Source: an uncultured Clostridium sp. (GTDB lineage: Bacteria; Bacillota; Clostridia; TANB77; CAG-508). Taken from it: a stretch of 54,535 bases of DNA. A model generated the notes under the pieces. It was not told the origin of the DNA, ran no database searches, and saw only the letters and a program-made list of their open reading frames with translations. The position numbers and the translations under genes are program-made. Shown piece after piece: positions 47,635 through 54,535 of this stretch. Position 1 is the first letter of the stretch; every line of letters begins with the position of its first letter. The DNA is taken from positions 1 to 54,535 of the forward strand of contig CANDIF010000009.1 of assembly GCA_947384775.1 (NCBI GenBank). The letters are read 5' to 3'.

Positions 47635-47656
47635 CTTAATACTATAAACTTATTTA

Positions 47657-47884
47657 TTATCTTGCTTCATCATCTCTTGAATGTTCTTGTTCAGGCTGTA
47701 CTGACATCTCTACAGGTGGTGTTGATACATCAACATGTTGTACAAAACTTGTTTTGTCCTGCCCCATTCTTTTTGCTATTTTATCTGCATCATCTTGACC
47801 TGCTTTTGCACTTTTTTCTATATCTTTTGCATCTTCTTCGACATTGTGTCCTAATTGTCTTATCATATCTTTCAATATGCCCAT
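47657..47884 (-). CDS. Small hydrophilic acidic protein, unknown
   Basis: 75 residues, no membrane segment. Helical, charged N-terminal half (VEEDAKDIEKSAKAGQDDA) and a Pro/Glu-rich tail. AAAGGAG is placed before the ATG and a terminator follows, so it is a real gene. Not recognised. Confidence 0.65.
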   Translation of the reverse strand: MGILKDMIRQLGHNVEEDAKDIEKSAKAGQDDADKIAKRMGQDKTSFVQHVDVSTPPVEMSVQPEQEHSRDDEAR

Positions 47885-47955
47885 TTTTTCTCCTTTCGTA
47901 CTTTACATAATCTCTTTCTTATTATATTTTAGCATTTTTTGTCATTTTTGTCAAA

Positions 47956-50343
47956 TTATGCACGCAATTCTGCATCTATACTGCTTTTCAAATCAGAAAT
48001 TATTGCATTCATTGTTCCCGTTATTTCATCATCTGTTAATGTTTTATCTTTTGCTCTAAATATCAATTCATATGCAACACTCTTCTTGTTTTCTCCTAAT
48101 TTTTCACTTCTATATACATCAAATAGTTTTAGTGTTTCTAATACATTTTTTGCTCTTTTCATTATTATTGCTTCTATTTGTCCTACTTCTATGTCTTCAT
48201 CTACTACAACTGCTAAATCTCTTTCTACCGCTGGATATTTTGGTATTGGTGTATATTTTTTATTATCTTTTCCATATTTAGCAAATTTATTTATATCTAT
48301 TACTGCATAATATACTTTTTCACCTATATCATAGTTTTCTAATATTTGTGGATGTACTTCACCAAATTTAGCAATACTATCTTTTCCTATTAAAATTTGT
48401 GCACTTCTTCCTGGATGTAAATGTGCGTCTTCTGCTCTTTGAATTTGATATCTTGCTATATTTGATACTTCTAATATATTTTCAATTATTCCTTTTACTA
48501 CATAGAAATCTGCATTATCTCCATACATTGCAAATGCAATTTGGTCTACTTCTGTAGGAATTTCTCCTTTTTGCATATTTCCTTCTTCATCTGAATAGGT
48601 TCTTCCAATTTCAAATAATTTAACATTTTTGTTTTTCTTATTATAGTTTGTTGAAATTGATTGTAATACTGTTGGCATCATTTCTGTTCTCATTAATGAA
48701 TAATCTTCTCCTAATGGATTGCTTATTCTTATTGCTTTACTACTATCTAAATTACATTTGTTAAAGTCGTTTTCAGATATGAAACTGAATGAATACATTT
48801 CTGAAAATCCTTTTGTTACTAACAATTCTTTTACTTTATCTTGTAATTTTTGTAGTTTATTCTTTTCTCCAAGTGTACTTTCTGCGTTTATTAATGTAGA
48901 TTCTAGTTTGTCATATCCATATATTCTTATTACTTCTTCTGCTATGTCTGCCGTTTTTTGTAAGTCTGTTCTAAAGTATGGTATTTCTAAATTATCTCCA
49001 TCTACTTTCACTTCTAATGCTTCTAGTATTTTTATCATTTCTGTTTTTGGAATTTCTAATCCTAATAAATTATTTATTTTTTCTGGTTCAAATTTAATAA
49101 CTGTTTTCTTTTCTTTATTTGGATAAACATCTATTTTTGCATCTACTGGAGTTCCTGCTCCAATTTCTTCTGCTAATTCTATTGCTCTATTTATAGCTCT
49201 TATTGCTATCTCAGGTGATAATCCTTTTTCGTATCTTGTTGAAGCTTCTGTCCTTAAGCCTATTTTCTTTGCTGTAAATCTTACTGAACCTCTATTGAAT
49301 ACTGCTGCTTCAAATACTACTGTTTTTGTTTCGTCTGTTATTCCTGAATTTGCTCCACCCATTACACCCGCTACTGCTACTGGCTTTTTCTCATCTGCTA
49401 TTACTAACATTGTATTATCTAACTGTCTTTCTTTTTCATCTAATGTTGTAATTGTTTCATTATCTTTTGCTCTTCTTACAATTATATGTTTTCCTTCAAC
49501 AGAGTTTATATCAAATGCGTGCATAGGCTCACCAATTTCAAGCATTACATAGTTTGTAATATCTACTATGTTATTTATTGCTCTAACACCTGCAGATTTT
49601 AATCTTCTTTTCATCCAATCTGGTGAATCTCCAATTTTTACATCTTTTAAAACTCTTGCTATATATCTATAGCATAAATCCGGTGCTTCTATATCTACTT
49701 TTAATCCATCTATATTTTTAACATCTTTTACTTCTTCATCTAAGTTTTTGCGTAGATTTTTAAATTTCTCGCCTAATGATACTGCTGTTTCTCTTCCTAA
49801 TCCTTCTATTGAAAAACAGTCTGGTCTATTTGATGTTATTTCAAAATCTAAAATATCTTCTCTCAAATTTAAAACTTCTACTATATCTTTTCCTATATCT
49901 TTTTCAAACTTTGCAGGTAAAATCATTATTCCATCTTCGATTTGTTCTGGATAATCAGCTATATCTAATGCTAATTCTCCTATTGAACACATCATTCCAC
50001 AAGATTCTATTCCTCTTAAAAGTCCTTTTTTTATATTAACTCCTCCTGGAAGAAATGAATTATCTTTTGCAATTGGAACAATATCTCCTTCTTTTATATT
50101 CTTAGCACCTGTCACTATTTGTACTTTTTCTGTTCCAACATCAACTTGCGTAACTACTAACTTATCTGCATCTGGATGTTTTTTTACTTCTAAGATTTTT
50201 CCTACAACAACATTTTTTATATCATTTCCTTTTTCTTCTACTGTTTCTACTTTTGAACCTGTCATTGTTAATCTATCTGCCAAAGTTTTTATATCTACAT
50301 TTATATCACTATATTCTTTTAACCATTCTACACTTGTTTTCAT
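47956..50343 (-). CDS. pheT: Phenylalanine-tRNA ligase beta subunit
   Basis: 795 residues, full length. N-terminal tRNA-binding OB domain (~40-150: VVGKILEVKKHPDADKL), B3/B4 editing domain, B5 domain, catalytic-like core and C-terminal anticodon-binding FDX-ACB domain (YPAVERDLAVVVDE). It forms the (alpha-beta)2 synthetase with PheS. It has no in-frame CGG, although six CGG triplets occur out of frame. It follows pheS after a 167-base gap full of repeats, which is unusual for pheST. Confidence 0.96.
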   Translation of the reverse strand: MKTSVEWLKEYSDINVDIKTLADRLTMTGSKVETVEEKGNDIKNVVVGKILEVKKHPDADKLVVTQVDVGTEKVQIVTGAKNIKEGDIVPIAKDNSFLPGGVNIKKGLLRGIESCGMMCSIGELALDIADYPEQIEDGIMILPAKFEKDIGKDIVEVLNLREDILDFEITSNRPDCFSIEGLGRETAVSLGEKFKNLRKNLDEEVKDVKNIDGLKVDIEAPDLCYRYIARVLKDVKIGDSPDWMKRRLKSAGVRAINNIVDITNYVMLEIGEPMHAFDINSVEGKHIIVRRAKDNETITTLDEKERQLDNTMLVIADEKKPVAVAGVMGGANSGITDETKTVVFEAAVFNRGSVRFTAKKIGLRTEASTRYEKGLSPEIAIRAINRAIELAEEIGAGTPVDAKIDVYPNKEKKTVIKFEPEKINNLLGLEIPKTEMIKILEALEVKVDGDNLEIPYFRTDLQKTADIAEEVIRIYGYDKLESTLINAESTLGEKNKLQKLQDKVKELLVTKGFSEMYSFSFISENDFNKCNLDSSKAIRISNPLGEDYSLMRTEMMPTVLQSISTNYNKKNKNVKLFEIGRTYSDEEGNMQKGEIPTEVDQIAFAMYGDNADFYVVKGIIENILEVSNIARYQIQRAEDAHLHPGRSAQILIGKDSIAKFGEVHPQILENYDIGEKVYYAVIDINKFAKYGKDNKKYTPIPKYPAVERDLAVVVDEDIEVGQIEAIIMKRAKNVLETLKLFDVYRSEKLGENKKSVAYELIFRAKDKTLTDDEITGTMNAIISDLKSSIDAELRA

Positions 50344-50380
50344 AAAATACCTCTCTTTTTATTTGTGTTTCTTTGTGGGT

Positions 50381-50407
50381 GGGTCGGTCAAGACCGACCC
50401 CTACATT
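50381..50407. repeat. GGGTCG-type palindrome, copy c
   Basis: Perfect GGGTCGGTC-aa-GACCGACCC followed by CCTACATTT. Same layout as 37822. It lies between pheS and pheT, immediately next to structured element copy 4. Confidence 0.82.
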
Positions 50408-50421
50408 TATTATAATCTATG

Positions 50422-50510
50422 TAGCTCCACGTGGAAGTTCATTTTTAAAATTTTAAACAACTGTATTAAAATTTTAAAAATCGAACTTCCAGCAAGATGG
50501 AGCGGATTTC
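50422..50510. repeat. Structured dispersed element, copy 4
   Basis: Outer stem GCTCCA/TGGAGC, inner stem GGAAGTTC/GAACTTCC (perfect), extended A/T stem, apical AAACAACTGTATT, and right flank CAGCAAGA. The element ends exactly at the pheS stop codon. Confidence 0.9.
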
Positions 50511-51531
<1,021 letters not shown>

Positions 51532-51625
51532 AAACCCCTCCATTTAAATTGCTACTATTTTTTCATTACATAATAGAATATCACAAATCAAGCCATTTTT
51601 CAAGGTTTTTTTCGAAAAAAAGAAC

Positions 51626-51664
51626 GTTCGGGGGTTGCTAATTAATTGCAACCCCCGAACGCTT
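51626..51664 (-). terminator. Terminator of the 51715-53295 gene
   Basis: GTTCGGGGGTTGC and GCAACCCCCGAAC form a perfect 13-base stem; TTCTTTTTTT follows on the reverse strand. Confidence 0.93.
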
Positions 51665-51714
51665 TTGTTGTTTGTTGTGTGAGAAAGATTTACAGGTTCA
51701 TTGCTTTGAAAATT

Positions 51715-53295
51715 TTACTGCCAGTCGTACTCAAGAGCCCAGGCTCCGCTGCTCTCCTCCTGGTTCAGCCATTCCTCTCCGTAGAGAGTGCAAAGCGAAA
51801 ATCCATCGCTTACCCAGTTACACCTGGGGTCGCCAGGCTTTACGACAAAACCCGCGCGTTCGTCCGTGTGGTAGGAAATCCCCACAACATCTTTGCCAAT
51901 CAGGACACTTTCGTCCTTCTCAGTCCAAGACAACTCATAGGCATTGAACTTACTGTTCATCCAGTAGAACTCTCCATATGCCTCGCAGTAGTCCTGGACA
52001 TCCTCGGCAACCGCTGTGAGATTTCCGTCAGAGTCTAAATGCCAAACGGTATGGGTAGAAATGTCCATCAGCAGAGTGTCAATGGACAAGGTTCTCTCGT
52101 CCAGTTCTTCTGCCGAAATGATGCCGTCATTGTTGACATCCAGGTCGTACTCTACAAACGCGACGTCCTCTCTTTTCTTCAGGCTCACATAGCTTTCAAT
52201 GATATACCACTCGCCCTCATGCAATTCATGTGTTCTCGCCACGTCATTGTAGCGATACCGCGTAATAGAATTGCCCTCGATGAGCCAGCAAGAATATCCA
52301 TCGGGCCGCCAGATCTTCGAAGACCTTTCGGTAGCATATGGCAGATGCAGATTGCCCATATACTCATCATTGGAAACGGAATAAATGTTTCCGCTATAGG
52401 TGCTGTACTTGTCGGAAAGAGCATCTTCCGCTACCCTGCCGGTTTTAGCCATGTTCTGCATTTCCAGGAATTCTTCCTGGAAGTCATCGAGCTTGGTAAT
52501 GCCCTGGTAGTTCAAGTACCGAATCACACTGTTGCCGGTCTTGGACACACTGGTGCTTTCATTCCAGTTGCACTGGTATTCGCAGTGATCCCAGTCGGTA
52601 AAGTACAATGTGTCCTGCACAGGATAGTCGTAATCAAGAGCAGAATCGGTAATGAGCTTACACTCCGCAGACTCAAAGTCGTAAACGAAGATGTAGCTGC
52701 CGGTCTTGATAAGAGCGGTCTTCTCAGTTCTGCCAAGCAGAGAGAAATAATAGTAGCTCCCAGGGATATCGATATCCAAGAAAAACCGCTGAACTTCTTC
52801 TCCCTGATGGTGTTCCAGGAAGTACAAATACTCCGTTTCACAGATTATTTGACCGAAAGGCCGCTCGCCGTTGATTTCGAACTCATTGGTCCAATAGGTG
52901 AAGTCATATGCGTATTTGTTTTCATCGTTAGGATCCAAGAAGGCCACATCAGTATAGGTCTTGTCGACAGTAACCCCGTCTTTGCCGGTGTACCTTTTGA
53001 CAAGCGTCACCTTGTTGCCCTCATACCCTTCGGGAGTAATGGGAACTTCGTTGGTTACCGTATTAACTTCCCATTTGTCCACAAGAGGGATTGCGACAGG
53101 GGTAGGCGCGGGTTCAGGATTAACGTCATCCGACGTAGTGACGGGCTGAGAAGCAGGGGGCGTAGAAGCGCTGGCTTCGGGCTGAGGATTCGGGCTGGAA
53201 TCAGCGTTCTGTCCCTCCTCGGCTTCACAGCCACAGCAGCACCCCAGAAGGATGCACAGCGCCAGAATAGCGCTAATAACCTTCGTTTTTTTCAT
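51715..53295 (-). CDS. Solitary GC-rich gene, large lipoprotein with an EF-hand-like loop (island D)
   Basis: 526 residues. Lipoprotein signal with a cysteine-rich lipobox region (ILLGCCCGC), a Pro/Ser/Ala-rich linker (~30-68), then a large mostly beta domain of no family I know, possibly propeller-like. DVNNDGIISAEE around residue 390 fits a calcium-binding EF-hand loop (D-x-N-x-D-G-x-I-x-x-x-E). GC content is about half, against a very AT-rich background. CGG is used as an ordinary codon five times (145, 170, 259, 330, 346). It has its own promoter and terminator and is clearly foreign in style. Confidence 0.8.
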   Translation of the reverse strand: MKKTKVISAILALCILLGCCCGCEAEEGQNADSSPNPQPEASASTPPASQPVTTSDDVNPEPAPTPVAIPLVDKWEVNTVTNEVPITPEGYEGNKVTLVKRYTGKDGVTVDKTYTDVAFLDPNDENKYAYDFTYWTNEFEINGERPFGQIICETEYLYFLEHHQGEEVQRFFLDIDIPGSYYYFSLLGRTEKTALIKTGSYIFVYDFESAECKLITDSALDYDYPVQDTLYFTDWDHCEYQCNWNESTSVSKTGNSVIRYLNYQGITKLDDFQEEFLEMQNMAKTGRVAEDALSDKYSTYSGNIYSVSNDEYMGNLHLPYATERSSKIWRPDGYSCWLIEGNSITRYRYNDVARTHELHEGEWYIIESYVSLKKREDVAFVEYDLDVNNDGIISAEELDERTLSIDTLLMDISTHTVWHLDSDGNLTAVAEDVQDYCEAYGEFYWMNSKFNAYELSWTEKDESVLIGKDVVGISYHTDERAGFVVKPGDPRCNWVSDGFSLCTLYGEEWLNQEESSGAWALEYDWQ

Positions 53296-53419
53296 CTTTC
53301 TGACCTCATCTTTCTAATTTTTTCAAAGTTCTTTTTGGAATGCTCTGCATTTTGTTTTTTCTCACACAACTTGTATAACCGTACACGATCACACAAAATT
53401 CAAAGCATTTCATAATATA

Positions 53420-53448
53420 ATTATACTACTTTTTTGTCTATTTTTCAA
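53420..53448 (-). promoter_or_regulatory. Sigma-A promoter of island gene D
   Basis: TTGAAA (53448-53443), 17 bases, TATAAT (53425-53420) on the reverse strand. The leader before the ATG is about 115 bases, without an obvious riboswitch. Confidence 0.82.
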
Positions 53449-53469
53449 TTATTTCCAGTTTCGTGCAAA

Positions 53470-53501
53470 TAAAACAAAAGACACAGCTAAAAAACTGTGC
53501 C
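53470..53501 (-). terminator. Terminator of the 53541-54530 gene
   Basis: GGCACAG and CTGTGTC around TTTTTTAG, then TTTTGTTTT on the reverse strand. An A-run on the other side allows bidirectional use. Confidence 0.85.
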
Positions 53502-53540
53502 TTTTTTATCAAAATGCTATTACAATTATTTTTATTCTGA

Positions 53541-54530
53541 CTATGGTTTTATTATAATTTCACATTCATGTTTTAGTTCAGTAATTTCTCCTGTTATTTT
53601 TTCTTTTGTTACTTCATCTTTTACATAAATTTTATTCGCTCCTATGCCACCACCAAACATTCCCATCATATCTGTAACATTTTGCATATCAAAACTGCTT
53701 ATATCTAATTCTGTTAAACTCCAACAATTAGAAAACATCCATCTCATATTTGTAACATTTTTAGTATCAAATTTACTTAAATCTATCATTTTCAAACTAT
53801 TGCAGTAATCAAACATACGTCCCATATCAGTAACATTCTGAGTATCAAAATTGCTTACATCTATATTTTCTAATTTCTTACAATATCCAAACATTTCATA
53901 CATTGTTGTAACATTTCGAGTATCAAAATTACTGACATCCAAACTTGTAAGGTTATTGCAAAATGAGAACATGTCCATCATATTTTTTACTTTACTTGTG
54001 TCTAAATTTCTTAAATCCATTGACTGTATTGTATCTTGCCCCTCTTCACCACAACCTCTAAAAAACCAACATACCGTGTTTACTGGCTGTATTTTGTCAT
54101 ATACTAATACATTTGTTATTGGGTCATTTGCCCATTCTGGTAAATTTCCAATTTCTATATCCCAATGGTATTTTTTTGCTGATATATCTCCATAATCCTT
54201 ACTTAATGTTTTACTTGAATCTATGTAATCTGTACCACTTAGTATAAATGTTCCGTCTTCATAGAATCTTGCATATATTGGACTTGTTGGTGGATAATCT
54301 ATTTCATCATTTGTTATTGCATCAATTGTAGCTGATATATTATCTATTCCTTCTAATTCCTTCTTTTCTGCATCTCCCCATTTTTCTATTCCTTCTTTTG
54401 CATGTCCAAATAAACCACTATCAACAGCTGTTTTTACTGTTACAGCCAATAATATTAGCATTACTATTATTGTTATTATCAAAGCTATTAGTATAATACC
54501 ATTTTGTTTATCTTTGCAAATACTTCTCAT
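53541..54530 (-). CDS. Pilin-like N-terminus fused to DUF285 (BspA-type) repeats
   Basis: 329 residues. GIILIALIITIIVMLILLAVTVK and SGLFGHAKEGIEKW are nearly the same as in the 27852 gene. Residues ~160-300 hold five DUF285 repeats of the form NVT(D/T)M..MF..C..L..(L/I)D(V/I)S.FDT, common in surface proteins of gut and oral bacteria. Probably displayed on the surface for adhesion. The ATG is five bases from the window edge, so the ribosome site cannot be seen and the start could be further upstream. Confidence 0.82.
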   Translation of the reverse strand: MRSICKDKQNGIILIALIITIIVMLILLAVTVKTAVDSGLFGHAKEGIEKWGDAEKKELEGIDNISATIDAITNDEIDYPPTSPIYARFYEDGTFILSGTDYIDSSKTLSKDYGDISAKKYHWDIEIGNLPEWANDPITNVLVYDKIQPVNTVCWFFRGCGEEGQDTIQSMDLRNLDTSKVKNMMDMFSFCNNLTSLDVSNFDTRNVTTMYEMFGYCKKLENIDVSNFDTQNVTDMGRMFDYCNSLKMIDLSKFDTKNVTNMRWMFSNCWSLTELDISSFDMQNVTDMMGMFGGGIGANKIYVKDEVTKEKITGEITELKHECEIIIKP

Positions 54531-54535
54531 TTGTT

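Noticed and set aside
51532..51625. T-box leader before pheS
   Set aside because: The gap to the preceding terminator is under 100 bases and shows no specifier stem or T-box motif.
52039..53415. 458-codon plus-strand frame opposite island gene D
   Set aside because: It is the antisense of a gene with lipoprotein signal, promoter, ribosome site and terminator; the shadow has none of these.

Overview
The window looks like the chromosome of a very AT-rich, anaerobic, endospore-forming Clostridia-type Firmicute, probably an uncultured gut lineage. The evidence is a GerA germinant receptor operon plus a SleB cortex hydrolase (spores), a four-subunit pyruvate/2-oxoacid:ferredoxin oxidoreductase (anaerobe), and the Firmicute sets PrkC/PP2C, Asp23/AmaP and NusB/XseA/XseB.

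Layout. 1-4.9 kb: GH15 glucoamylase-like enzyme (cut by the left edge), a beta-CASP metallo-beta-lactamase nuclease and a large coiled-coil protein. 4.95-5.2 kb: an odd tRNA-Gly(UCC) with its own promoter, then a repeat. 5.9-10.5 kb: 4-alpha-glucanotransferase, GH13 amylase and a DUF5680-like protein; with GH15 these suggest cytoplasmic starch/glycogen turnover. 11.2-15.0 kb: ABC-F ATPase and a membrane GDPD. 15.1-19.5 kb (+ strand): gerAA-AB-AC. 19.5-27.7 kb: secG, an FtsX-type ABC exporter and the por operon. 27.8-33.6 kb: a pilin-like surface protein, an XRE regulator with a palindromic operator, NfeD/SPFH, a bactofilin-like membrane protein and rpe. 34-41.7 kb: UPF0182, ftsY, prkC, PP2C and rlmN. 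41.8-46.3 kb: sleB, xseB, xseA, nusB and the Asp23 group. 46.4-54.5 kb: a second pilin-like protein, pheT, pheS, and a third pilin-like protein with DUF285 repeats.

Main discovery. Three conserved genes (pheS, xseA, gerAA) appear broken, with four frame breaks in total. Every break lies exactly at an in-frame CGG codon. Skipping only its C (+1) restores the full family sequence, and the next codon is always a glycine GGN (GGA, GGA, GGA, GGT). Reading the other native genes (roughly 15,000 codons, by eye) I found no other in-frame CGG, although out-of-frame CGG is common. The tRNA-Gly at 4992 has the loop CTTCCGA: its anticodon UCC followed by G37 forms UCCG, the complement of the quadruplet CGGA. 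I propose that CGG has been lost as an arginine triplet here and that CGGN is read as glycine by a four-base-decoding tRNA.

Other signals. Four solitary, much more GC-rich genes (5.3, 10.7, 23.5 and 51.7 kb) each have a sigma-A promoter with a TATAAT -10 and exact 17-bp spacing, plus a terminator. Three of them use CGG as an ordinary sense codon, which conflicts with the native pattern and marks them as foreign. A dispersed structured element (19.2, 33.7, 41.8 and 50.4 kb) shows compensatory changes in two stems. Further palindromic repeats sit inside the ABC-exporter, por, prkC-ftsY and pheS-pheT operons.
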